A DNA stretch of 64,000 nt from Syncephalis plumigaleata. Lineage: Eukaryota; Zoopagomycota; Zoopagomycetes; Zoopagales; Piptocephalidaceae. The number at the start of each line of letters is the position of its first letter. Position 1 is the first letter of the stretch. Made by a program: the position numbers and the translations under genes. This document shows positions 44,693 to 56,437 of the stretch, piece after piece. The notes beneath the pieces are model-generated. The model worked only from the letters and a program-made list of their open reading frames with translations, ran no database searches and had not been told where the DNA came from. Where the stretch lies: the NCBI GenBank assembly GCA_025201365.1, contig JAIXMF010000001.1:1550001-1614000 (forward strand), in the 5' to 3' direction.

Positions 44693-46620
44693 ATGAACTG
44701 TATCAAAGTAGTACAACCTGACGGTGCTATACGCTGCTATTCCGAACACCATTTACGTGGCGTGTTGCAATTCCTTGGTTGTAAACAAAGTCATGTATCA
44801 GATATTGCTGGTAAGTTCATATAGAATGCGGTACGTGTTCAGCCAGTAACTTCTTACTTGTCTCTATTTTGTCAGCTACCATACTTGAAAAGGTACACGA
44901 GTGCACGCCATCGTTATCCGTCGAGGAGGAACAAGTGACCGTACATGATAACGAGTGTATTCGACGTGAGTTATTCGAGCAGTGTATTCAAATGTACTAG
45001 TGGAATGGCACTATCCACTGCCGAGATTCCATCAACGACTCGCTTGGAGTGTACGTAATCGAGAACAAGGCATTTGCCTATTATTGGGCGGGACATCAGG
45101 CTGTGGTAAATCGACATTAGCATCATTGCTTGCGAGTAGGTAAGGAGAGAACATCGAGTAATGCTGTGCAAGACTACTCGATGGCTTAATTAATCGTATA
45201 CGTAGATTGGGTATTACCACTGTATTATCTACCGATAACATACGTAATGTCCTGCGTAGCTTCATAAGTGAAACGGAGAATCCTGTATTGTGGGCATCCT
45301 CTTATCATGCCGGTGAGATTACCACTGACGATCAACAGGATGGCAGTAATAATAATGGCACGAACGAGGAGCGGGTAAGTTGATGTGGATGTATACAAAT
45401 GATGAACATTTATTGAATGGCATGTACGTATACATGAATAACAAGGCTATCAATGGTTATAAAAGTCAAACTGAAGCTATTTACCCGCAATTAAGGGAAA
45501 CCGTACGTCGCTTACTAAATCGTAACGAGTCAGTTATTATTGAGGTAATGAATATCTATATAAATATGTAATATCACGTAGCTTATTCATTCATTCAATT
45601 ATATATGTTGATCAATCAAGGGTGTTCATCTATCGGTGGAGGTAATGCTACGATTAGCTACCGAGTTTACCATGTGTCTACCATTTGTTATCTACATCAA
45701 TAAACAGGCAAGTGATTAAGCACGTATTTACATATTTATGTATTTAGTATTGATTGTGACAAATTGATGCTTAGGCAAAACATGCCGAAAGATTTGCCAC
45801 ACGAGCAAAGTACATGACGCTAGAGCCTAGATTCAACAAGTATATGAAGTATTTCGAGAACATTCGCATGATTCAAAGTCACCTGTGTAATGAAGCCGAT
45901 CATCATTTGGTATGTCTGTCATGATGCAATGTAATTTACTGCTGTCTTCGTCTAACTCGTATACTTGTATACATATACGTAAACCATTGACTATTAGGTG
46001 CCCAAAGTGGACAATACCAATGTAGATCAGAGTATAGCGGTTATACACTCCACTATGGTATAGTACTATCAGTATTATTATTATTGCTGCTGCTGTCATG
46101 CTTACCCAACATCATTGATAGCTTAATGTTCTATCACGTATGATGGAGACTTGTTCCAATCGACTAGTGGACACGACAACCAATTCAACACCAATGCTTC
46201 ATGAAGAGTATACGCGTATGCGTGATAATAGTCGTAACTCGAAGGCAATGGTGCTACGAATGTTACGAGAACGAGTGAGTACATTGTAATGAATTGCATA
46301 CAACGACAGAGTAATGATTGTTTATTACATTCTAGCCACAACATAATACTACTATTGCAGCAGCTACAAAGACGGTAGATTCAATAGTAACAATAATAGA
46401 AGAGAAAAAGGACGCATTCCTGGAACAATCAACATCAACGCGTCCTTCATCTAGTCAAGCAATAGAATCAATCGATACTGATTTATCAACTACCGTTCAT
46501 CATGAAGAAAGCGACAATGACAACGCTACCGATGTAGAAATGTCATCTAATGGAAGTGGCCGTGTACAGGAGCTTATTCATTTCCTAGATGAAGTGGATT
46601 ATGGATCATTAGGATCTTAA
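44693..46620 (+). CDS. 2-phosphoglycerate kinase-like P-loop protein (LPA1-like)
   Basis: An ATP-cone-like N-terminus ([20 protein letters not shown]) precedes [20 protein letters not shown], then the Walker A motif [18 protein letters not shown] and [34 protein letters not shown] and [16 protein letters not shown] follow. This order is that of archaeal 2-phosphoglycerate kinase and of its plant homologues of the LPA1 type, which affect phytic acid levels. The substrate in this organism is unknown. The C-terminus is a Ser/Thr/Glu-rich extension. A -1 break at 44982/44983 needs CAG|GTG ([16 protein letters not shown]). I first considered PSTK because of the P-loop, but the YHAGE and TDNIRNVLR segments fit 2PGK better. 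Confidence 0.8.
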
Positions 46621-46656
46621 CACATACATACATACATTTAGAGGGGTCGTATTGTT

Positions 46657-48152
46657 TTAGACTACATTGTTATTATTACTATTGCTATTATTTAATATGG
46701 TTTGTAAATGGATTAACTCGGCTAATGTTGTCTCATTCGTAATAAGTGATGTCGTCTGTTGCTTTTGTTGTTGTACAATATCATTAATGACTCGAGCAAT
46801 CTCAGCTATAGTAAATGACTGCATATGAATCTCGGCCTGACATAGTTGATCGGATGGTCGCCAACTCACTTGATCATCCCACGTAGCAATACTACTAGTA
46901 TTCCTGTTAATACTCGGTATGAATCGGTAACAAGCCATTATTAACATTTGCGCGAAATCTTCATAATGCCACGCGCTATTGGCTCTTAGGATCACTTGAC
47001 AATGGTTGTCAAAGTCATCCATATCCACACAATCGCGTAATGCGTAGCGTACTTGTTCCAGATCACTTTGCAAGCATTGATACAAAGGAAATAAGTTGGC
47101 GGCATTAAGCCAATTATGATTGATAGATATGGTGTGACCCTAATTGGAAGTAATGAGAATGGGTTTCTCTTACTGCTACTATTAGTATTGACTTACTATA
47201 TTCTCTACTTGATGATACCATCCGGTAGGAACTAAACGTTGTAAATGGAATATAAGCTGATATTCATGTTGTCATCAAGGTAAAAGCTTACCAAAGAATG
47301 TTTCCCCTGGTTCTTGGATAAACACAATCGATCTAGCTTGCTTGAATGTGGGAAATCTACGAGTGTCCACACATCGAATATCCGGTACAAGTTGTTCATG
47401 TTGATCCATTAGATGTCTCTTCTCAGTTGGAGGGAATAGCGTCCAACGCTTACGACCACATATATTCGCACTCCATGAAAATGATCTACATATTAGATGA
47501 TTAATAATGACGTCAAATGACTAGCTAGTAGATATCCTTTGCTTACTGAAATACATCAGTATGTAATGGTGTCCATGTACCATTCCCGCCCATATATACA
47601 AATCGATAGTCGTCGTCTACATCTTTACGTTGATCCCAGTATCTATTCAACCAGTCATCTATCGAATATCGTCACATTGAGCTTTCTATAGTTGATACAA
47701 TGAATGCAATGAATAGATGGATCTACCATGTTACCTGCAAATAGATCGGGTGGTGTATACAATGGTTCATGAGGGAATGTGCGCTGAAAATGCCAATCCT
47801 TTAGATATAGATGTGATGCACCACTATCGGTGCTATCGTCTTGCCAACAAGCTATGAATTGGTTTAATGGCATTTTACGCGTAGGCCACGCTTGTTCCTC
47901 TTCTCCAGTGGATTGCAACCCTGGACATTCAGTTACAGTCACGGTTGTTTGACCGAATTGCGCGTTTAACCAGTCGAATGCAGGTTTAGCAGGAGTTGTA
48001 GCAGTTAGCCAGCGAGTAAATACGGGCCAGTATCTAATTAAGGCTGGCCCAATAACTACAGGCTTATTAGGACGTAGGTATGCGTCGATAAATGTCGCCA
48101 CGTCCAAGTGGTCATGACGATCAATACAAGGTAATGACGAAGAAGAATTCAT
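46657..48152 (-). CDS. JmjC-domain hydroxylase, JMJD4-like
   Basis: 2-oxoglutarate/Fe(II) oxygenase; the human orthologue hydroxylates translation termination factor eRF1. It starts MNSSSSLPCIDRHDHLDVAT at 48152. Motifs: NKPVVIGPALIRYWP, LYLKDWHFQRTFP, MGGNGTWTPLHTDVF carrying the His-x-Asp iron ligands, SFSWSANICGRKRWTLFPP, and FVPTGWYHQVENIGHTISIN carrying the distal His. This W-x2-N-x-CG-x-K pattern and the following INHNWLNAANLF are typical of JMJD4. Five or six short exons; the C-terminal ~140 residues are helical with an Asn run at the end. Its 3' end is only ~37 bp from the convergent 2PGK-like gene. Confidence 0.88.
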
Positions 48153-48315
48153 TATAACTAAGTTAAAAAACGGTTTGTTTTTCGAAATAGTGTAATGGTC
48201 AGAGTGTCACATCTATTTATGCAATATAAAACTGAATGGATCAGACATTATTTGGTATTTACGTAATACACACCAAATGATGCCAATATAGATGGTTAAA
48301 GATCGCGCATTTTTA

Positions 48316-49462
48316 TTATATATGATCAATGCCAAACTGGTGAACGCGAACCAGATGAGATTGGCGAGCCAGAGCGAGATTGATTTGGCGAGTGGAGCGA
48401 GATCGGCGTGGCATGGTTAGCCAGAGTCCATTTCGCAGTAGTTCCGTCTTAGTATCCGCCAAATATCCCTTTTGCTGAGGAGTCAATACAGCTCGATCCA
48501 AAAAGAAGTGATATGATTTCTTGAGTGAACTGAGCGCAAGCGTATCCACCGTATCAAGTACCGCTTTGTTCATCGCATTAACCGCAATCTCCTTCTCTTC
48601 GTAGGTCTGCGCTTGAGAGAGATTTACATCGTATATTTTGGATAGCCGTACGGGAGAGAATTTCAATGTACGACCATTGAAGCAAACTAAAGTAACGAGT
48701 TAGTCGGTGCAAATGCAAATAAAGAGAGAATCATCGATGCAACTAACCCTGTTTGGAGTAAGGATGAAGAAGCAAGCTCAATTGATCTTTCACAAGTTGC
48801 AATCCTAGCAGTACAATATGTTAGATAAGCAGGCAGACAGACAGGTAAGACTACTGGCTTTTTAGCATGTTTACCTTGAACGAATTGTTGTTTAGCCAAT
48901 CCGAAATTGTTTCCTGGTACACTCCTCCTGGTGTTTGAGTGCCACCGGGGCAACTCCACTTTACAACGTAGCAAGTGCTACCTTCAAGTGGAATGATTCT
49001 ATGAGGTTTAGCAAAGAATCGTTGAGTATAGGCACGATGCTCGAGGGTAGGCCATAAACTCTGCGATTTATACGCTTTCTTGTCAGTCATACGTGTTGAC
49101 ATAATACCATTGAATATCATCTACCTTGTAAATCTTATACCAACCACTATCTCCAGTTTGGTCTCCACAGATAATCCTAACATCGACCTCACGGTTATTA
49201 TTCGAAGGTGCTACTCCTAGAGCAAAAGAAACACCATCTTCAGGTGGGGTAGCATCACGGATCTTCAACCCTTTTACGCCAAAAACACTGGGGTTATTCA
49301 TGTAGGAGTGTAGATTTACGACTAAACATTTGATATTAGTAAACTGTTAATATGATGTTGTATATGTGATCAATGAGCATTACCTGCTTCACTTGATGCA
49401 ATCATAACTGTTGCCAAAATGGCAGCTATTCCAATGGTACCAAGGTAAGATCCGAATTGCAT
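48316..49462 (-). CDS. Secreted orphan protein
   Basis: Exon 1 (MQFGSYLGTIGIAAILATVM then IASSEA) is a clear signal peptide ending in A-x-A-like residues. Later exons encode NNPSVFGVKGLKIRDATPPE and DVRIICGDQTGDSGWYKIYK, then WPTLEHRAYTQRFFAKPHRI, TCYVVKWSCPGG, and after two more introns CFNGRTLKFSPVRLSKIYDV and a helical region. I recognise no domain; the mature protein has a few Cys residues and looks like a small folded extracellular protein. Two -1 breaks occur: at an exon end near 48868 (AAG then GA), and at 48436/48435 where CTG|GCG would give ELLAKWTLANHATPISLHSP and a Ser-rich end at 48326. It sits next to the secreted peptide gene at 50.3-50.5 kb. Confidence 0.6.
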
Positions 49463-50283
49463 TGTAACTGTAGCAGTCTTTCTAGTGAGAAATTCTTGTA
49501 AATGGGCGTTAATCGAATGATGTAAAACGTAGAGCGTTAATAAGAATATGCAATCGCGACTAGTATTTATAGCATGCATGTACGTTTATTTTTATTGTAT
49601 TTTGATGGTGAGATATCGTTACTTCTAATGCATGATACTACAACACGTAGTAAAGTCCTAATTGCCATTTATAGCCATAGAAACTCATTGCCGCATAGCC
49701 ATATAAGTTGAATCTCTTGCATGATTATCGGCTTGTAAAAGCATGCTCTGCATTATGAAAAGCATATACATCAAACATAGTGACAGATAAAAAACATCAC
49801 GTTGATTGTTTTAACAAATGGCAATACATATCGTGTTACAACCTCAGTTTCTATAGTACACGTTACTATTTGTTGAAACAATCAACGTGGTATGATTGTT
49901 ATCTACCACTACATTTGATGTATATGATTTTCATGTTTACAGGTCAATGATAATGCAATGAGATTCAATGGCTAGAAATGGTTAATACGGCTTTACTACA
50001 TGCTGTAGTATCATTGCTGAAATAGTGAACGTGCCATCGTTGAAATGAGGCCTCTAACCATTCGCGTGAACTAGCATTATAATTGAAGGTAATTAAAACG
50101 CGTACACTATGATTAGAATACGACATATTTATTCAATAAATGATTGAATGATCTTTAGATATAATTGTTGTTGTACCATGGAATAATGACTTGAATGGAG
50201 TGGATACTAAATGAGGATCTTGTAGTACCAATCCATTCTTGATTGAATACCTATAATATCTACTCATGATGTCCTTGTCTTGT
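49463..50283. other. Intergenic with inverted repeat and 3' end of peptide gene
   Basis: Contains the inverted repeat at 49797-49890 and, from about 50100 to 50283, the 3'UTR of the intronless peptide gene, which is homologous to the last exon of the microexon gene and includes an AATAAA signal on the minus strand. Confidence 0.6.
49797..49890. repeat. Inverted repeat, 21-24 bp arms, ~48-bp loop
   Basis: The left arm 49799-49819 and the right arm 49868-49888 are reverse complements with one mismatch (left ACGTTGATTGTTTTAACAAA). The arms would form a stable hairpin. It could be the end structure of a small transposon or a structured transcript; no target duplication is evident. Confidence 0.75.
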
Positions 50284-50454
50284 TCACTTAAGAGTCCTCA
50301 ATCCACCCCCAAGAAATACCTTTCTCATCGCTTCCATGAGGAGCACGGCGTTGACAACAGCACGACGGGCCAATGCGGGCTTGGCTTCAACGGCGACCAG
50401 ACTGGTGAGAGCGACAACGGCGACGGCAATAGCGATAATGGCAGAGAACTTCAT
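50284..50454 (-). CDS. Intronless secreted dibasic-processed peptide precursor
   Basis: 56 residues. Residues 1-24 are a signal peptide (MKFSAIIAIAVAVV... ending VAVEA), followed by KPALARR. A Kex2-type cleavage after Arg-Arg would release 25 residues beginning AVVNAVLLMEAMRK and ending VFLGGGLRTLK. The sequence is cationic and amphipathic, like an antimicrobial or signalling peptide. The promoter, signal peptide and 3'UTR are clearly homologous to the gene at 60.0-61.5 kb, but this copy has no introns. Immediately after the TGA the homology with exon 16 of that gene begins exactly at its acceptor site (AACAAGACAAGGACATCAT). The promoter is shared too, so this is not a simple retrocopy. Confidence 0.75.
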   Translation of the reverse strand: MKFSAIIAIAVAVVALTSLVAVEAKPALARRAVVNAVLLMEAMRKVFLGGGLRTLK

Positions 50455-50515
50455 GTTGATGTCGATTTGATATGATGGAATGGTAAGTTGACTAGAACGA
50501 TAATATAAGCAGTGG

Positions 50516-50521
50516 TATATA
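50516..50521 (-). promoter_or_regulatory. TATA-like element of the 50-kb peptide gene
   Basis: TATATA about 62 bp upstream of the ATG, inside a block (CGTATATACCACTGCTT) conserved with the paralogue at 61514-61519. Conservation between the paralogues supports a core promoter role. Confidence 0.5.
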
Positions 50522-50776
50522 CGAGTAGTGATACTAGTAGTAGTAGTAGTAGTTAGAGTAGAGTAGAAGAGCGAGTATGGCACGCGTACACTTGAATTAC
50601 CACAAGTTGAACAAAAGTGTAATCGACGCAATTGGAATTGACTGACTCAAATCCCTCATTATTAATATGGATAATGTTAAGGATAACCGGTTATGTACGT
50701 CATCGGCTTTGTATGCTCCGTTCCTTAGTAACTCTTTCCACGCTTTTTATTCTGGTATTGTTCTTAACTATACGCT

Positions 50777-52168
50777 ATGCTTTCCTTGCGCACACTTACT
50801 AGTCGATCTATCGCTCGACCAATTGCTTATTTCAGCACCAGTGCTATTGCTCGACGCAAGTAACTCGCATAGTCAAAACGGCTAATACGTGTATCATATA
50901 CGCTAATATCTTTTATTTACTGCACGCGTATACAGAGAACAGCATGGATGCCAGTACATTCCAGTATATTCAGATTGAGAAACGCGATGAAGTTGGCCTC
51001 ATTACCTTGAACCGGCCAAAGGCACTCAATGCGCTTAATAGCGACCTTTTCCACGAGTTGAACAAGGCAGTAGAGGATTTCGATAATGATGTATCCGTCG
51101 GTGCTATGGTGCTAACGGGTAGCGACCGTGCATTTGCAGGTAAGTGTCATTCGATAAGTGGCGGTATTTCAAATTATATACGCGTTTAACATTTCACGTA
51201 AATAGCCGGTGCCGATATCAAGGAGATGCGTGAAAGCAATTACATTGAGAACTACAAGACCAACTTCCTTGCTCATTGGACGAAAATCACTACCGCACGT
51301 AAACCGATTATCGCTGCCGTGAATGGATTTGCTGTAAGTGATTCTTAGTCTACATGATGAATATATATATATATATGCATCAAATAGGTAACGAGTAAGG
51401 AATGCATAGTTGGGCGGTGGCTGCGAACTAGCCATGATGTGTGACATTATCTATGCCGGTGAGAATGCAGTATTCGGTCAGCCAGAGATCAAACTTGGCA
51501 CTATTCCTGGTAAGCTAGCTACTACTACTACTACTCTAATATATACTTTGCTAATGATTAATGCGTTTATTGTATATTGCTAGGTGCTGGTGGTACACAA
51601 CGTTTGACCAAGGCTGTGGGTAAATCGAAAGCAATGGAGATGGTGCTCACTGGTTCAATTAATCTTACAGCCGAGGAAGCTGAACGTGCCGGTACGAACA
51701 TTTGACTCTTTAAATGAGACTAGCACTCCATTCTCTAACTAACTGGCTTTTATTTTCTATTAGGATTGGTGAGCAGAGTGTTCCCAACTGACAAATTGGT
51801 GGATGAAGCAGTTAAAACGGCCTCCATCATTGCTAGTCGATCGCAACCCATCGTGCAAATGGCTAAGGAAGCCGTCAATGAATGTAAGTAACTCTCTCAT
51901 GCACAGAATCATTAATGGTTTACACTATATAAATATATATACTAATGTGTATCACTCTTGTAAATTAGCCTATGAAATGTCACTAGGAGCTGGTCTACTA
52001 TTCGAGAGACGTCTCTTCCATAGTACTTTTGGTTCGGTAAGCAATCTGCTTCTCATCCTTCTGCATTTCGTAATAACTAACTATTAACTACTCAATGTCT
52101 AGCATGATCAACGGGAAGGCATGGCTGCATTCGTTGAAAAGAGAAAGCCCAAGTTTACTCATAATTAA
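50777..52168 (+). CDS. ECHS1: Mitochondrial enoyl-CoA hydratase
   Basis: Short-chain crotonase of mitochondrial beta-oxidation. Exon 1 (50777-50859) encodes the presequence [20 protein letters not shown] then TSAIARR. It joins exon 2 at 50943, just before [20 protein letters not shown]. The crotonase core follows: [25 protein letters not shown] (oxyanion-hole loop), [39 protein letters not shown] carrying both catalytic Glu positions, and the C-terminal [20 protein letters not shown]. About six introns. The ATG at 50944 alone would give a cytosolic form; alternative use of the first exon is possible. The exon-2 acceptor is the third AG in a row (TACAGAGAACAG), chosen because it keeps the frame. 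Confidence 0.93.
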
Positions 52169-52285
52169 TACGCTCATCGTATCGTAACAACGTAGTGACA
52201 CAGTCATTATATTAACGTAGCATGTATGGTAATATAGTGTTACTTTATTGATGCTGCCCTCATTCATCTAGCCATGATCTATGAT

Positions 52286-54543
52286 TTAGGCACGACCTAA
52301 TAAACGTTTTAACTCATTAACCATGTCGCTACGTGCCACCAATGTGCCTTGATCCTTTTCGTCACGCTCCTCGCTACTAATACGCATATCCTTTATGCGT
52401 ACCATGCCATTGGCCACTTCCTCGCCACCGATGATAACTGCCAACGGGATTCTATCCTTGTTGCATGCATTGAATTGAGCGGCTGCCTTTGGCTTCTTCT
52501 TGTACATGAACTCGGCCTGATAAACGCGCAAATCAGCGATAATAACAATGATGGATGATGTCTTCCACTTTCTTACCTTAATGTCATGTTGCCATAATTC
52601 AGAACAGATACGCATACGCTCCTCTAGGAGTCCTTCAAACACCGAGATAACCATTACTTCAGCCTCATTAGCACGATGTTGTTGAGCATCGGCCCTATTC
52701 AATAATACGGAAAAGATACGCTCCACGCCAAGTGATACGCCAACACATGGAATACGCTGAGCAGACGATGATTTCTTACCGCCGGCAGCTGCGGCAAACA
52801 TGCCCACTAGTTCGTCGTATCGACCACCAGCAGCGATGGAACCGATGCCTACACTTTCCTCGCTATTCTCGAATTTACTATCAGCTACAATAGCAAGTGT
52901 ATTAGTATCATAAATATAAATACTACTAATCATCATAGTTATTATTTACCTGGTTTAGCCACACGTTTCTGTTCCTCAGCTTGCACTAATACTGCCTCAT
53001 AAATAATACCAGTGTAATAGTCGAGACCACGAGCCAAACTCATATCAAATGAAATCTACCATGATATTGACGAATAGTCCAATCAGCTAGTTATTAATGA
53101 CATTAACTACCATTATTATTATACGCTTCCTACCTTATCGAGTACATTAAAGATGTCAAGGTAGTTGAACAATGTCTCCATATCATCTAGACCTTCCTTT
53201 GCCTTTTCATTGCTGGATAGTTCGGCATCTGCACGTAGCTTACTCAACAATTCTCTACCGCCTAATCAATAATGACATGCATCTACATTAATAAACTTGT
53301 GGCTAGTGCAAATGTCCAATTTACCTTTTAGTTTGACATAGTCACCGATTCTATCGGCTACAACTGGATCTAGATGTTTCTCTTCAGTCATCTCACGACG
53401 TACTTCCTCCCATGGTAGCTAGAAAAAGGGAAGGCGTGATCAATAACATGTACAGTAGATACAAGCTATGCTTACCTTATCCAACTTGTCTACAGCTGAT
53501 GAAATGGGTCTAATACTGGCCTCGGGTACACCACAAACGGTAAAGATACCGTCAAGTATTTTACGATGATTCAACTATGGATTTCACACTTGTTAAATCA
53601 ACATGCTACACGACTATTGTCTACTTACTTTGATGAAGAATGGGCCAACATTCAATTCAGTCAATGCTTCAACGGCAATACGTAATACCTCGGCATCAGG
53701 TACCATAGACTCATAAGTACCGGCAATATCAAAATCCTATATATATATACATAAGATATGATATAGTCTATATTTATCGTAATATATTCATGTACTCACA
53801 CATTGGTAGAATTCGCGCATACGACCCTTTGTCATAGCGGGTTGATCACGTCGATACACCTTACCAATTTGATATCGCTTAATGTTCTGGTATGCATTGC
53901 CATTCATGGCCAAGAAGCGTGCAAATGGTACCTAAATATCACGCGTATAGCATTAATACTCGTCGATGAACAATGTCAACTCGTAATAGCGCTTACCGTT
54001 AAATCGTAACGTAGTGAACATTTCTCACCACCTTGATCCTCCAAATCGTAAATAAGCTTGCTATCCTCACCGTATTTACCGGACAACACTTCCTATAAGA
54101 TAGTATAGTTTAATACAAATACTACTACTACTACTACTAATAAGTAATACTCACCTTCAATTCAAATACAGGTGTATCAATCGTAACACCGCCATGTCGT
54201 TTAAACACTTGACGAATCACAGAGAACATATGATCACGAATGGCCATTTCATGTTCTGTATAGTCGCGTGTACCCTAATTGTCATATGTCAACTCATTCT
54301 ATCCTTCTCATTATGCTATAAACACGTCTAATCCTACCTTGGGCGTCTTCAATGTCATGGACTTGCCCTTATTCTTGCCTGAACCGTCGGTACCCACTGG
54401 TGTACCTGTCAATTCGGACATTTGCAACTTTAACGCCAAAAGTGCCTGAACCGCTTCGTCAATCGCGGCTTTGTCGGCCTTTTCCGCCTTTAGCTTGCGT
54501 ACAATGTCGCCTGCTCGACAATCTGCTGTTTAACTGTTTCCAT
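52286..54543 (-). CDS. HTS1: Histidyl-tRNA synthetase
   Basis: Class II synthetase charging tRNA-His. It starts [12 protein letters not shown] at 54543, followed by a WHEP domain ([20 protein letters not shown]) and [19 protein letters not shown]. Motif 1, motif 2 and the HisA/HisB segments are spread over about ten exons. The anticodon-binding domain at the C-terminus includes [17 protein letters not shown] and [20 protein letters not shown], ending LKRLLGRA at 52286. One -1 break at 54507/54506: the WHEP domain is continuous only with GCG|GAC, where the sequence has GCG|AC. This gene is on the minus strand, so the missing base is again a G in the coding sense. Confidence 0.93.
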
Positions 54544-55067
54544 AGTAGTCATAGTTAATAGTGGCAGTGGCGGTAGTTTAAAAACCAAGAAAAACAATAA
54601 GAAAAATGAAGAAGATGGATGGATACACCGAATACACACGTGTGCACAATAAAGAAAAAAAGATCGATCTCTTATCAAATCACTAAATGAAGATGAATGT
54701 GTAATCATCAACACTGCCACTATCCTTTATACTACGCAATATACAGTTTAAATTGCTTATTACGTATTAGTGAAATAGTAGATCTGTATAGCTAACTCAT
54801 TATTACTGCTGCTGCTGCAATGGTTGATAGGGAATGTTCACATTGACATATTGTGCATCATCTTCATGCATTATTGAATGTCGCTCGTTCTTTTTTCTTT
54901 CTTTCTTTCACGGAATAGATGGATGATGATATGATGTGCATTACTGCAGTGAGGAGCATGGCTGCATATCTCCTTTTAAGTTACATCAAGCATAGCAGTG
55001 CTTACACATTGATGAAGATGACACTATTTCTAGTCACTTTTTGAGTTAACTTAATTATTAGCTTAAT
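54544..55067. other. Intergenic
   Basis: Upstream of HTS1 and downstream of the RNF5-like gene. It holds short CTG and CTTT runs (~54809, ~54892). No gene recognised. Confidence 0.5.
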
Positions 55068-56437
55068 ACAATAGCTATGAAAAACAATAAACCAAACATA
55101 AAAAATATACGCGACATAAACGTTTGTTGACTTGATGTAGGTGCACCTGTACAATCTCGATAGTTAGCACATATACTGTCTATTTACTCGTGCGTATACA
55201 CGAATATAAAGGAGAGAAGGAGTTACATCTCTATCCTACAATCAACTTACCCGCTGCTCCATGAAAACGTCCATGAGGTGATCCCATCTAATAATAACAA
55301 TAGTATAAGCGATAAGAATGTACAACATCATCGATATAATCACATGCTACTCGTATATAACTTACGTAGAACCAATTGAATTGCCATGGCAATAATCCGA
55401 GTCCTGCTGCTAATCCAAGCTGTTGTTGAAACATCATTCCACTCCATATTGAATTGCCTTGCCACCCACCATTAGCACCACTCGTGCCTGCCATGCCATT
55501 CGATTGCGGTAGTGGACGCTGGCCAGCTGGTCTATCAGGTATACTACGCTTTAGTCTATAAATGAACGAGGAATAGCAGTATAATACAATCAATTCATGT
55601 TATTAGTCTATCTAGTCATCCAGCCATCAAGTAAGACTATCATTCGTGCATTCAATTTACCTTGGATCAGTTGCTTCACGACCTCGTCCATACACGGGGA
55701 TAACTTTATCCGATCCGCATCCTGCTTTACACACAGGACAAAGTGGATTTAGTCGTTGCGCATCAAGCCACTATAATGAAGCAATAGAAGAAGAAGCAGT
55801 AGTAATTGAAGGAGAGAATCACGTGTAAGTTACAGCCAAGTTTCTGTTGCCGAGTGACAAATGCCGAATAGATTCATAGTGAAATCTACGCTCACCTGAT
55901 GTAAACAAGGCCAACTAAATGATGAACGATATTAGTTGTTTAGCGTGTATACAAACTGATCTATTAGCATATTGCTTACCAGTATAAGTGCCCACATAGA
56001 GTTAATACAGGCTCGATTGCTGCATCGAAACTAACGGACAATAATAGCAGTAATATGTCAAATATTAGTTAATAAACAGCGTATAACATTGAACTAGCAA
56101 TGAATGATATTACCATATATTACAGCTATAATAATCATCCTGCATTTGACGCGGTAGTAATGAGGAATCATGACTTGATTTTACATTATCCACTGGAAAC
56201 GACTCCTTTGATGAAATACTAGGTGGTGCATCGCTGGTTGTGTACTCGTTTGCCATACTAGAAGAAGCAGAGGTAGTAGAAGTAGAAGTAGAACGACGGC
56301 GCAACCCTTCTGCGCAATGTTGTTGTTGTCGCTACTCGAATTGTAGTATCCGTTCTTGTTGGTTCACCTTCAGTAGCAGTGGTAGAGGCAGTCCAAGGGG
56401 TTTCCACCAGACCAACTACTGGATTGTCCTCTGCCAT
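55068..56437 (-). CDS. RNF5/RNF185-like ER RING E3 ligase
   Basis: Membrane-anchored ubiquitin ligase of ER quality control. It starts [18 protein letters not shown] at 56437. The RING, split over small exons, is [20 protein letters not shown], then CWPCLHQ and [12 protein letters not shown]: a C3HC4 finger followed by the diagnostic [18 protein letters not shown] Gly/Gln-rich stretch and a C-terminal anchor ([18 protein letters not shown]) end the protein at 55068. This order and the anchored tail match RNF5/RNF185 (plant RMA1). In the N-terminal Ser/Thr-rich region the frame changes between VGLVETPW and [14 protein letters not shown]; two missing G after GCG codons would close it, but the placement is uncertain. 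With HRD3 this window holds components of two ER ligase systems. Confidence 0.88.

Noticed and set aside
44693-46620. Seryl-tRNA(Sec) kinase (PSTK)
   Set aside because: The P-loop alone suggested it, but the ATP-cone-like N-terminus and the TDNIRNVLR and YHAGE motifs fit the 2-phosphoglycerate kinase family. No selenocysteine evidence in the window.
50100-50283. Conserved open frame in the last exon shared by both peptide genes
   Set aside because: Open in two frames in one copy but broken in both in the other, and downstream of the stop. Better explained as conserved 3'UTR with AATAAA.
50284-50454. Retrocopy of the microexon gene
   Set aside because: Promoter homology extends about 100 bp upstream of the ATG and some homology runs past the poly(A) signal, which points to DNA duplication.
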